From the IMG/VR virus record IMGVR_UViG_3300023174_000277, positions 1 to 45,106 of that record: 45,106 bases of DNA. One strand, 5' to 3'. A program made the translations under genes and the position numbers. This document shows, piece after piece, positions 35,614 through 41,452 of this stretch (the stretch's first letter is position 1; every line of letters starts with the position of its first letter). The stretch is from a virus. The notes under the pieces are model-generated. The model did no database searches, was not told the origin of the DNA, and was given only the letters and a program-made list of their open reading frames with translations.

Positions 35614-35624
35614 TAGTGTATAGT
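35597..35624 (+). promoter_or_regulatory. Middle-type promoter GTACAA-16-TATAGT
   Basis: GTACAA 35597-35602 lies inside the end of the previous gene; 16 nt; TATAGT 35619-35624; 28 nt before the gp45 ATG at 35653. Confidence 0.6.
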
Positions 35625-35652
35625 AATTTACTTAATGTAAAAGGGAGTAAAC

Positions 35653-36324
35653 ATGCAACTGTCAAAAGAAACGCTTAATAAGCTAAAGAACTATTCTGAA
35701 ATTAATCAGAATATTCTAATTCGAAATGGTTCAGTGCTAAGTACTGTTGATTCTGCTAAGTCAACTACATTTTTTGCAAACACAACTGTATCTGAAACAT
35801 TTGTAGTTGGCGAAGATGGTTTTGGTATTTATGACCTTTCAGAATTTCTAAGCATGATGAGCTTATTTGAAACCCCAAATCTAGAATTTTCAGATAAGTA
35901 TGTAACTATTTCTGAAGGTGATACAAGCATTAAGTACTTTAAGGCAAATAAGGCAATTCTAGATTATTCTGATCGAGAAGTAAAGTTTCCAGAACCAGAT
36001 ATTAGTTTTAATTTGACTGCTGCACAACTTAATACTCTTCGTAAGGTATCAGCAATTCTTAAGACAAATGATATTTGTGTAATTGGTGATGGTGAAGAAA
36101 TTTCAGTAGAAGTTGGTGATACTAAAAATGCAACAGCTAATCGTTATTCGGCTAAGGTTGGTACTACTGATAAGGAATTTAAGATTATTCTTTCTGCAAC
36201 AAAGTTTAAGTTCCTTCCAGGAGATTATACTGTAGAAGTTGCAGCAAAAAAGATTTGTCGATTTTCAAATCAAGATGTAACTTATTGTTTTGGTATTGAA
36301 GCTACATCAACATTCTCCTTTTAA
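35653..36324 (+). CDS. 45: Sliding clamp gp45
   Basis: 223 aa (T4 228). 'LSKETLNKLKNYSEINQNILIRNGSVLST' and 'FGIYDLSEFLSMMSLF' are the typical start of T4-type clamps, and the end 'KICRFSNQDVTYCFGIEATSTF' matches the family. It makes the trimeric ring that tethers gp43 polymerase and also activates late transcription through gp55. First gene of the replication block gp45-gp44-orf-gp62-regA. Confidence 0.94.
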   Translation: MQLSKETLNKLKNYSEINQNILIRNGSVLSTVDSAKSTTFFANTTVSETFVVGEDGFGIYDLSEFLSMMSLFETPNLEFSDKYVTISEGDTSIKYFKANKAILDYSDREVKFPEPDISFNLTAAQLNTLRKVSAILKTNDICVIGDGEEISVEVGDTKNATANRYSAKVGTTDKEFKIILSATKFKFLPGDYTVEVAAKKICRFSNQDVTYCFGIEATSTFSF

Positions 36325-36338
36325 GTTAAAAATATATT

Positions 36339-37292
36339 ATGATTGAAAGTGATCCTACAGAATTTCTTTGGGTTGAGCGATATCGACCCAGAGTAATTAA
36401 TGATTGTATTTTGTCGCCTTCTTTAAAGGAAACTTTTAAATCGATTGCAGCACAGGCTGAATTGCCAAACTTGCTACTTTCTGGTTCTGCTGGTGTTGGT
36501 AAGACTACTATAGCAAAAGCATTGTGTAATGAAATTGGAGCAGAATATCTATTCATTAATGGATCTGATGAAGGTCGTTCTATTGATGTATTGAGAACTA
36601 GTATTAAAAGCTTTGCTTCAACTGTTTCTCTTACCGATGCAAAAAAGGTAGTAATTATCGATGAAGCGGAATTTATGAATGCTCAAACCATTCAGCCTGC
36701 CCTTCGGTCATTTATTGAAGAATTTTCTAATAATTGTAGGTTTATTTTTACATGTAATTTTAAAAATCGTATTATTGAACCACTCCATAGTCGTTGTTCA
36801 GTAATTGATTTTAAAATTGAAGGTTCTAGTAAGCAAAAAGTAGCAGCAGATCTTTTTAAAAGAGTTACTGAAATCCTTAAGATTGAAAATGTAGAATTTG
36901 ATCCTAAGGCAGTAGCAAAACTTATTGAGATTCATTTCCCAGATTTTAGGCGTGTTCTTAATGAACTACAACGATATTCTGTATCTGGAAGAATTGATAC
37001 TGGTGTACTTGTTAATCTAGCAAATGAATCATTTAAAGAATTAATCAAATCATTTAAAGAAAAGAATTTTACTGAAGTTAGAAAGTGGGTTAGTAAAAAC
37101 TCAGATATTGATTCTACATTCTTATTTAGAACTTTATATGATTCAGCAAATGAAGTTTTGGAAAAGCCTACGATTCCAGCTTTAGTTTTGATTCTTGCTG
37201 AGTATCAACATCGAGCAGCATTTGTTGCTGATCAAGAAATAAATGTTATGGCATGCTTTACTGAAATTATGAAGGAATGTAAGTTTTTATGA
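36339..37292 (+). CDS. 44: Clamp loader large subunit gp44
   Basis: 317 aa (T4 319). AAA+ with 'FLWVERYRPRVINDCILSPSLKE' at the start, Walker A 'GSAGVGKT' (49-56), Walker B 'VVIIDEAEF', sensor 1 'FIFTCNFKNRI' and the arginine finger 'LHSRC'. Four copies assemble with gp62 to open and load gp45. Overlaps the next gene by 4 nt. Confidence 0.95.
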   Translation: MIESDPTEFLWVERYRPRVINDCILSPSLKETFKSIAAQAELPNLLLSGSAGVGKTTIAKALCNEIGAEYLFINGSDEGRSIDVLRTSIKSFASTVSLTDAKKVVIIDEAEFMNAQTIQPALRSFIEEFSNNCRFIFTCNFKNRIIEPLHSRCSVIDFKIEGSSKQKVAADLFKRVTEILKIENVEFDPKAVAKLIEIHFPDFRRVLNELQRYSVSGRIDTGVLVNLANESFKELIKSFKEKNFTEVRKWVSKNSDIDSTFLFRTLYDSANEVLEKPTIPALVLILAEYQHRAAFVADQEINVMACFTEIMKECKFL

Positions 37293-37606
37293 TTACTATT
37301 ACTGTTGCATTTATTTTCCTAGTAATAGGTTTCAAGTGGGGTGCATTTGTCCAAAAGCGAGCTATTTTAGATGAGCTTAAAAAGCTAGAAGGTATGGCTC
37401 AGTCTATTGCTGGTATTGATGAAAAAACTATTCAAGTTAAAATTGAAAAGATAGAAGATACATTTTATCTTTATGATACAAAAACTGATAAGTTTATTGC
37501 TCAAGGTAAATCAAAAGAAGAAATTGCAGAATATTTGCAAAAATATTATCCAGATTATGTAGTTTTAGCTGAACATGAAAGTGCAACCAGGACTAACTTT
37601 AAATGA
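37289..37606 (+). CDS. Hypothetical membrane-anchored protein within clamp-loader operon
   Basis: 105 aa. Residues 1-20 ('MITITVAFIFLVIGFKWGAF') form one membrane segment; the rest is a soluble domain with 'DTFYLYDTKTDKFIAQGKSK' and 'AEYLQKYYPDY', resembling a small beta-hairpin plus helix unit. It is coupled by overlaps to gp44 and gp62, a place where T4 has nothing. It could anchor replication components to the membrane, which is pure inference. No family recognised. Confidence 0.6.
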   Translation: MITITVAFIFLVIGFKWGAFVQKRAILDELKKLEGMAQSIAGIDEKTIQVKIEKIEDTFYLYDTKTDKFIAQGKSKEEIAEYLQKYYPDYVVLAEHESATRTNFK

Positions 37607-37989
37607 AAGTTTTTGAGTTTATTAATGCAATTAATGATACTAAGGTTGACTTATTTGCTGACCCTCAAGCAAAAAAGGATTATAATGCATTTATTGTAAA
37701 TCGTGGCTTGTCGTATTTTCCAGATACAATTTTCTACTCTAATGAGATGAATAAATTTAATCAATTAGATGTAGATATGCAATTTGATTTTTTATTAAAC
37801 TCTATACCTAAAAAGAAGCGTTTTAGTAAATGGAATAAAAAAGAAACTTCCACTGAAGATCTTTTTCTAATTATGCAAATGTATAAATACAATTATGCAA
37901 AAGCTTTGGACGCGTTGCGCATATTAAATGCTGAGCAGCTTTCAATAATTAGAAAAAGATTTACTAAAGGTGGAAAGAATGACGATTGA
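37603..37989 (+). CDS. 62: Clamp loader small subunit gp62
   Basis: 128 aa (T4 187, so a short version). 'FEFINAINDTKVDLFADPQAKKDYNAFIVNRGLSYFPDTIFYSNEMN' and 'LDVDMQFDFLLNSIPKKKRFSKW' match gp62 of T4-like phages, and the short form is usual in aquatic relatives. Single non-ATPase subunit of the clamp loader. Overlaps regA. Confidence 0.9.
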   Translation: MKVFEFINAINDTKVDLFADPQAKKDYNAFIVNRGLSYFPDTIFYSNEMNKFNQLDVDMQFDFLLNSIPKKKRFSKWNKKETSTEDLFLIMQMYKYNYAKALDALRILNAEQLSIIRKRFTKGGKNDD

Positions 37990-38401
37990 ACCAATTTACT
38001 ATGACTGGACTCCTGCATCAATGCTTGAAGTTTCTTTACCTGAACCTGATAATTTTCTAAAGGTTCGCGAGACATTAACTCGTATTGGTATTGCTTCACG
38101 CAAGGATAAAAAATTATACCAATCTTGCCATATTTTACATAAACAAGGTCGGTATTTTATAGTTCATTTTAAAGAACTATTTGCTTTAGACGGTAAAGAA
38201 AGTGATATTACTCAATCAGATATTGAACGTAGAAATGCAATTGCAGTTTTACTTCAAGATTGGGATTTATTGAAGATTATTTCTCCAATTTCATCGGATC
38301 CATCTTCAATGCTTTCTCAAATTAAGATTGTCTCCTATAAGGAGAAGATGGAATGGGAACTTATCCCAAAGTATAATATTGGTCAAAATCGTAAAAAATA
38401 A
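37979..38401 (+). CDS. regA: Translational repressor RegA
   Basis: 140 aa from ATG 37979 (GTG 37970 lies in the ribosome site; T4 RegA is 122 aa). The stretch 'DNFLKVRETLTRIGIASRKDKKLYQSCHILHKQGRYFIVHFKELFALDG' aligns closely with T4 RegA, as does 'KIVSYKEKMEWELIPKYNIG'. It binds start regions of early mRNAs and blocks their translation. The extra N-terminal about 12 residues are not in T4. In T4 gene 43 follows; here about 6 kb of other genes intervene. Confidence 0.93.
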   Translation: MTIEPIYYDWTPASMLEVSLPEPDNFLKVRETLTRIGIASRKDKKLYQSCHILHKQGRYFIVHFKELFALDGKESDITQSDIERRNAIAVLLQDWDLLKIISPISSDPSSMLSQIKIVSYKEKMEWELIPKYNIGQNRKK

Positions 38402-38420
38402 TTTTATATTAGGAGTTGTT

Positions 38421-38594
38421 ATGAATTTGAATATTGAATTGACACTTGATGAAGTTAACACCATTCTACGTAGCCTAGGCAAACATCCATTTGATGAAAT
38501 TGCTAGCTTAATTGCAAAGATTAAGCAACAAGGCGAGCAACAAATTGCGGCACAAAATGCTACAGCAGCTGAAGCCGAACCGTCTGCAGAATAA
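38421..38594 (+). CDS. Conserved small phage protein
   Basis: 57 aa from ATG 38421 with AGGAG at 38411-38415. 'IELTLDEVNTILRSLGKHPFDEIASLIAKIKQQ' is a widespread short phage motif (two helices, 'L-x-x-L-G-x-x-P-(F/Y)'), followed by an Ala/Glu-rich tail. Its function is not known. Longer in-frame starts upstream overlap regA and lack a ribosome site. Confidence 0.75.
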   Translation: MNLNIELTLDEVNTILRSLGKHPFDEIASLIAKIKQQGEQQIAAQNATAAEAEPSAE

Positions 38595-38599
38595 TTTAG

Positions 38600-38705
38600 T
38601 ATAATACACATACTACCTTTGTTTAATACTTTTAATTAAACAAATTATAATCTTTTATTGATAAGTAGTTATGGGAATCTTCCCAATATCATTTAGGAGA
38701 TTAAT
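38600..38705 (+). promoter_or_regulatory. Leader region of pqqA with promoter-like box and hairpins
   Basis: Contains TATAAT at 38600-38605 and again at 38646-38651, a 7-bp inverted repeat GTTTAAT/ATTAAAC (38621-38627, 38635-38641), and a compact hairpin TGGGAA/TTCCCA (38672-38685), then AGGAGA (38695-38700) 5 nt before the pqqA ATG. No good -35 at 16 nt is seen. The hairpin could stabilise the short mRNA or regulate it. Confidence 0.4.
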
Positions 38706-38777
38706 ATGTGGACTAAGCCAATTGCACAAGATATGCGTTTCGGTTTTGAAGTTACCGCTTACATCGCTGCACGTTAA
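38706..38777 (+). CDS. pqqA: PqqA-type precursor peptide for pyrroloquinoline quinone
   Basis: A 23-residue gene from ATG 38706 to TAA 38777 with a strong AGGAGA site. It has the PqqA signature in full: Met1-Trp2-x-Lys4-Pro5, Asp9-x-Arg11-x-Gly13-Phe14-Glu15-Val16-Thr17-x-Tyr19 and a terminal Arg23. Glu15 and Tyr19, spaced E-x3-Y, are the residues that PqqE/PqqD and later enzymes crosslink and excise to make PQQ. No pqqB-E genes are in this window, so host enzymes would process it. PQQ serves periplasmic methanol and other alcohol/sugar dehydrogenases. It lies in an accessory island with redox and stress genes. A phage-borne pqqA reads as an auxiliary metabolic gene; the role in infection is inferred. 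Confidence 0.9.
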   Translation: MWTKPIAQDMRFGFEVTAYIAAR

Positions 38778-38798
38778 GAATTAGTATAATAGATATGC

Positions 38799-38835
38799 CC
38801 AAGACCTCTGCGAAAGTACGTCTTGGCTTTCTTTT
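38799..38835 (+). terminator. Hairpin with T-run between pqqA and rubrerythrin
   Basis: CCAAGAC (38799-38805) pairs with GTCTTGG (38820-38826), 14-nt loop, followed by CTTTCTTTT. Also preceded by TATAAT at 38785-38790, so it could instead be a short RNA whose 5' end begins at about 38797. Terminates the pqqA transcript or forms a 5' structure of the rubrerythrin mRNA. Confidence 0.6.
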
Positions 38836-38851
38836 GAAATGAGGATATAAA

Positions 38852-39286
38852 ATGAATCTAAAAGGTACAAAAACAGCAGAATGCTTGAAAGAAGCTTTTG
38901 CCGGTGAATCAATGGCCAATCGCCGTTATCTCTATTTTGCAAATATGGCTGATATTGAAGGCGCACCTGAAGTAGCCTCGGTGTTTCGTAATACAGCAGA
39001 AGGCGAAACTGGCCATGCACATGGTCATATGGAATATTTGCTAAAGGGCGGTGCTGGTGATCCTGGCACTGGGGAACCGGTTAATTCAGTAGAAGAAGCT
39101 TTGCATTCTGCTATTGAAGGTGAAACGCATGAATATACAGATATGTATCCAGGCATGGCAAAGACTGCACGAGATGAAGGTTTTGATGAAATTGCCGATT
39201 GGTTTGAAACTCTAGCCAAGGCTGAACGGTCTCATGCTGGTAAGTTTAAGCGAACATTAGAAGCATATCAAGCCGATAAAAATTAA
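38852..39286 (+). CDS. Rubrerythrin (erythrin-type, no rubredoxin domain)
   Basis: 144 aa, a four-helix diiron protein. Metal ligands are visible: Glu19 ('AGES'), Glu52/His55 ('EGETGH'), Glu91 with Glu94 ('EGETHEYT') and Glu125/His128 ('KAERSH'). The C-terminal rubredoxin Cys4 domain of classic rubrerythrin is absent. Family members reduce hydrogen peroxide in the cytoplasm and need an electron donor; a small Bfd-like [2Fe-2S] gene 0.6 kb downstream could be that donor (inference). Good SD (GAGGA). Likely acquired from a bacterial host. Confidence 0.92.
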   Translation: MNLKGTKTAECLKEAFAGESMANRRYLYFANMADIEGAPEVASVFRNTAEGETGHAHGHMEYLLKGGAGDPGTGEPVNSVEEALHSAIEGETHEYTDMYPGMAKTARDEGFDEIADWFETLAKAERSHAGKFKRTLEAYQADKN

Positions 39287-39293
39287 ATCTTGG

Positions 39294-39301
39294 TATAAAT
39301 A
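39294..39301 (+). promoter_or_regulatory. T4-type late promoter (TATAAATA)
   Basis: Exact octamer 7 nt after the rubrerythrin stop and 64 nt before the next ATG. It partly overlaps the zone of a middle-type promoter (39305-39332), so the unit may be read at both stages. Confidence 0.6.
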
Positions 39302-39304
39302 AGT

Positions 39305-39332
39305 TTACATTATTTAGTACATTTGATAGTAT
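39305..39332 (+). promoter_or_regulatory. Middle-type promoter TTACAT-16-TAGTAT
   Basis: TTACAT 39305-39310, 16 nt, TAGTAT 39327-39332; an alternative TATAGT at 39330-39335 overlaps. 34 nt before the ATG at 39366. Confidence 0.55.
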
Positions 39333-39365
39333 AGTAAGTTCTTATTACACACACGGAGAAGTACT

Positions 39366-39536
39366 ATGTTTTTAATTATACCAATAGTTTTTATTGCTTT
39401 AGCGTCAGGAGAAAAAAATACTCCAACTACTACTTCAGTAGTTAAGGTATCTCCTCCACTTATTATGAAAGAAGAGTTGGTATTAAAGCAATATACAGTA
39501 TTGCCGCCACCAACACCTGTTTCTTTTACACACTAA
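39366..39536 (+). CDS. Small protein with N-terminal hydrophobic segment
   Basis: 56 aa, ATG 39366 with GGAG 9 nt upstream. 'MFLIIPIVFIALASGE' is a membrane anchor or signal; the rest is Pro/Thr/Val-rich and extended ('TPTTTSVVKVSPP', 'VLPPPTPVSFTH'), like a periplasm-spanning spacer. No lipobox Cys. Could be an envelope or spanin-like small protein; function unknown. Confidence 0.6.
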   Translation: MFLIIPIVFIALASGEKNTPTTTSVVKVSPPLIMKEELVLKQYTVLPPPTPVSFTH

Positions 39537-39552
39537 CATACGGAGAATTATT

Positions 39553-39813
39553 ATGTCACTAGAACTACCAAAGATGCCAGAAGTTAAGTTTAACAAGAAT
39601 GGTTACGAAATTCGTACTGATATTCTTGACATGGCAAAGGACCTTCTCACCCAAGAATTTCAATTTAAGTTCTCAGGTTGGGAAATGAGTGCAAAGCGCG
39701 ATGAAACAACTAATCAAATTGTATCAACAGTTGGCATGCCAGAATTTCCAGGCTTAGAAAAAGTCCTAGAAACAGCAGAAAAGATGTATTCTTTTGTAAA
39801 TAAGCAAAAGTAA
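39553..39813 (+). CDS. Conserved phage protein of unknown function
   Basis: 86 aa. 'FNKNGYEIRTDILDMAKDLLTQEFQFKFSGWEMSA' and 'PEFPGLEKVLETAEKMYSFVN' form a pattern seen in many T4-like phages of aquatic bacteria, often annotated hypothetical. One long helix, a strand and a C-terminal helix; no catalytic motif visible. Ends 8 nt before a terminator hairpin. Confidence 0.75.
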   Translation: MSLELPKMPEVKFNKNGYEIRTDILDMAKDLLTQEFQFKFSGWEMSAKRDETTNQIVSTVGMPEFPGLEKVLETAEKMYSFVNKQK

Positions 39814-39821
39814 TATCTATT

Positions 39822-39849
39822 AGAGCCGAGGTAATACTCGGCTCTTTTA
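39822..39849 (+). terminator. Intrinsic terminator
   Basis: Perfect 9-bp stem AGAGCCGAG / CTCGGCTCT with a 6-nt loop (GTAATA), followed by TTTAA. It closes the unit of the two preceding small genes. Confidence 0.8.
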
Positions 39850-39852
39850 AAT

Positions 39853-40011
39853 ATGATTGTATGTATTTGTAGAAATATTAAAACTTCAGAATACACTTCT
39901 GAAGAAGAAGTAAAGAATCGTATTATGCAAAACGATTTTGTTTGTGGTTTATGCCAATTACAATACTTAAATAATCAAGAAATTAAAGAAGAAGATAAAA
40001 CAACTTCTTGA
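39853..40011 (+). CDS. Bfd-like [2Fe-2S] mini-protein
   Basis: 52 aa from ATG 39853. Four Cys in the order of bacterioferritin-associated ferredoxin: C4-x-C6 ('IVCICRNI') and C31-x-x-C34 ('VCGLC'), with a helical linker between. Bfd has 31-32 residues between the pairs; here there are 24, so the linker helix is shorter. Bfd-type domains bind a [2Fe-2S] cluster and donate electrons, in bacterioferritin for iron release. With rubrerythrin in the same island, an iron/peroxide redox role is plausible. Confidence 0.65.
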   Translation: MIVCICRNIKTSEYTSEEEVKNRIMQNDFVCGLCQLQYLNNQEIKEEDKTTS

Positions 40012-40034
40012 CATTACTTTAAAGGCATATTAAA

Positions 40035-40166
40035 ATGAAAGTTAAAGAACTAATTAAAAATCTTTATATTGCAATTCGTGAAGGCAATAAGGAATTGCAA
40101 AAGAAGCTTTATGAGCAAATTACAAAAAAGAGTTTAAAGAAGAAGAAAACTCAAGCTGTTCAATAA
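40035..40166 (+). CDS. Small basic helical protein
   Basis: 43 aa, ATG 40035, with weak AAAGG 12 nt upstream. Lys-rich (14 of 43) amphipathic helix 'LIKNLYIAIREGNKELQKKLYEQI' followed by a basic tail 'KKSLKKKKTQ'. Nucleic-acid or ribosome association would be possible. It ends just upstream of the tmRNA acceptor piece. Coding status moderately supported. Confidence 0.45.
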   Translation: MKVKELIKNLYIAIREGNKELQKKLYEQITKKSLKKKKTQAVQ

Positions 40167-40183
40167 GATAAATATTAGTATTG

Positions 40184-40428
40184 CTGTATGAAGTAGAAGG
40201 AAAGGTGTTCTGGACGCGGGTTCGATTCCCGCCATCTCCAAAACAGGGGGGGATGTCAAGGTTTCGACAGGGCAATGAGTACAGATATGGACAGCCCGTC
40301 AGGCGATCGACGTAAATGAAGCAAAACTAGTAAATGCAAATGATAGCAATTACACCTTGGCTCTTGCTGCTTAAACAGTAAGAATACGGAGTTTTGGTAC
40401 TTTTTCTTGGCAACAGAAAAAAGTACCA
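40184..40428 (+). ncRNA. ssrA: Circularly permuted (two-piece) tmRNA
   Basis: The 3' (acceptor) piece precedes the 5' (coding) piece. Acceptor piece: P2 strand CTGTAT (40184-40189), 'TGGAC', T-stem GCGGG/CCCGC with loop TTCGATT (40216-40232), then CATCTCC (40233-40239) and discriminator A 40240; CCA is not encoded. An 8-nt linker (40241-40248) leads to the coding piece: GGGGATG (40249-40255) pairs with CATCTCC, keeping the G3-U pair that alanyl-tRNA synthetase recognises. Then 'GGTTTCGACAGGG', P2 strand GTACAG (40279-40284), and a tag frame from GCA 40336 to TAA 40372-40374 coding ANDSNYTLALAA. A hairpin TGGTAC.../...GTACCA (40395-40428) ends it. It rescues stalled ribosomes and tags products for ClpXP-type proteolysis. 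Outer ends are approximate. Confidence 0.92.
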
Positions 40429-40449
40429 CACTAACTTAGGAGAATAATT

Positions 40450-40563
40450 ATGTTTGATGCAATTTTTTGGTTTATAGTTGGTGCATTAGTTGGTTGGAAT
40501 TTACCACAACCAGTTTGGGCTAAAGATTTAGTAGAAAAAGTTAAGTCAGTATTAGTAAAGTAA
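40450..40563 (+). CDS. Very small membrane protein
   Basis: 37 aa, ATG 40450 with AGGAG 10 nt upstream. 'AIFWFIVGALVGWNLPQPVWA' is a single membrane span with a Gly-x3-Gly packing motif; the short C-terminus is basic ('KDLVEKVKSVLVK'). Ends directly at a late promoter and hairpin. Unknown function. Confidence 0.6.
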   Translation: MFDAIFWFIVGALVGWNLPQPVWAKDLVEKVKSVLVK

Positions 40564-40571
40564 TATAAATA
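40564..40571 (+). promoter_or_regulatory. T4-type late promoter (TATAAATA) for hsp20
   Basis: Exact octamer immediately after the stop of the small membrane protein, 82 nt before the Hsp20 ATG. Confidence 0.65.
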
Positions 40572-40599
40572 ATTATACCAACATGGTGTTGGTATAATT
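40571..40599 (+). terminator. Long perfect hairpin upstream of hsp20
   Basis: 13-bp perfect stem AATTATACCAACA / TGTTGGTATAATT with a 3-nt loop, then TATTTG. It could terminate upstream transcripts. A late transcript starting about 10 nt after the TATAAATA box would begin inside it and so not form it, giving a possible switch. Confidence 0.55.
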
Positions 40600-40652
40600 T
40601 ATTTGTCTTGCCGAAAGGGAGACATTAATTTCTTGCTTAAAAGGAGAAAAGT

Positions 40653-41117
40653 ATGACACAAGTAGGACGCATTTCATTTGGAAATCTATATCCAACAACA
40701 CTAGGGTTTGACGAAATCTTTCGTCATCTTGAAAGAACTCTAGAACAACCAGTATCACAATCATTCCCACCACATAATATCATCAAGCTTGATGATAATA
40801 AGTATGTAGTTGAATTAGCTGTTGCTGGATTCTCAAAAGAAGATATTGATATTACTATTGAAGATAATCAATTGATTATTACTGGTAATAAAATAACTTC
40901 AGAAGAAACCGTAACGTACCTTCATAAGGGAATCGGTACACGATCTTTTACTAAGACAATTCGTGTTCTTGACACTATTGAAGTTCGTGGCGCAGAATTT
41001 AAGGATGGAATTCTTCGTGTAGGTTTGGAAAATATTATTCCTGATCATAAGAAGCCAAGGAAGGTGGAAATCAGTGGAGAGTTGACGTTTGAACAACCAC
41101 AACTTCTAACTGAATAA
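40653..41117 (+). CDS. hsp20: Small heat-shock protein Hsp20
   Basis: 154 aa. Alpha-crystallin domain at about 38-133 with 'YVVELAVAGFSKEDIDITIEDNQLIITGNK' and 'FTKTIRVLDTIEVRGAEFKDGILRVGLE' (the conserved 'GILRV' strand). ATP-independent chaperone that holds unfolded protein, common in T4-like phages of aquatic bacteria and thought to help virion protein folding. Strong SD (AGGAG), own late promoter. Confidence 0.93.
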   Translation: MTQVGRISFGNLYPTTLGFDEIFRHLERTLEQPVSQSFPPHNIIKLDDNKYVVELAVAGFSKEDIDITIEDNQLIITGNKITSEETVTYLHKGIGTRSFTKTIRVLDTIEVRGAEFKDGILRVGLENIIPDHKKPRKVEISGELTFEQPQLLTE

Positions 41118-41123
41118 AAAAAT

Positions 41124-41141
41124 GTGGGGCTTCGGCCCCAC
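41124..41141 (+). terminator. TTCG-tetraloop hairpin after hsp20
   Basis: GTGGGGC TTCG GCCCCAC directly after the stop codon, preceded by an A-run but not followed by a T-run. Possible terminator or 3' stabiliser; the A-run would make it a better terminator for leftward transcripts. Confidence 0.55.
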
Positions 41142-41169
41142 TGAATCATATTGATGAATATATAATATT

Positions 41170-41379
41170 ATGAAAACAAAAAACTCAAAAATGTTAATAA
41201 CTTTCCATACTATTAGGCGTGGAGATTGGCACATCAAAACATCGATGATCCAATTTCAACAAATTCTAATAGTAGCTAAACACATTACGTCTGGAGAAGT
41301 TGTTATTAGATGTTTTATTGATGAACTATCAGCATCAAATTTTATTGAGTTTATTGTTGAAAAAGGTACAATTTATTAG
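41170..41379 (+). CDS. Hypothetical protein
   Basis: 69 aa, begins 'MKTKNSKMLITFHTIRRGDWH', with strands 'QILIVAKH' and 'GEVVIRCFIDE' and a C-terminal helix. Beta-rich small fold; no motif recognised. No clear Shine-Dalgarno; TATAAT at 41160 lies too near the start to serve it. Confidence 0.5.
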   Translation: MKTKNSKMLITFHTIRRGDWHIKTSMIQFQQILIVAKHITSGEVVIRCFIDELSASNFIEFIVEKGTIY

Positions 41380-41380
41380 T

Positions 41381-41408
41381 GTACATTAATTGTGTATTGT
41401 GGTATTAT
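41381..41408 (+). promoter_or_regulatory. Middle-type promoter GTACAT-16-TATTAT
   Basis: GTACAT 41381-41386 directly after the previous stop, 16 nt, TATTAT 41403-41408, 45 nt before the deaminase-like ATG. Confidence 0.65.
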
Positions 41409-41452
41409 TATCATATAAATTCAATATTTTGAAACAAGTGATTTAATATAGC

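Noticed and set aside
40008-40036. TTGACA-17-TAAAAT promoter-like pair
   Set aside because: The transcript would start inside the 43-aa frame, and TTGACA is coding sequence at the end of the Bfd-like gene. It could feed the tmRNA but is weakly supported.
40167-40174. GATAAATA just before the tmRNA as a late promoter
   Set aside because: First base mismatched and only about 17 nt before the P2 strand; possible but not supported enough to list.
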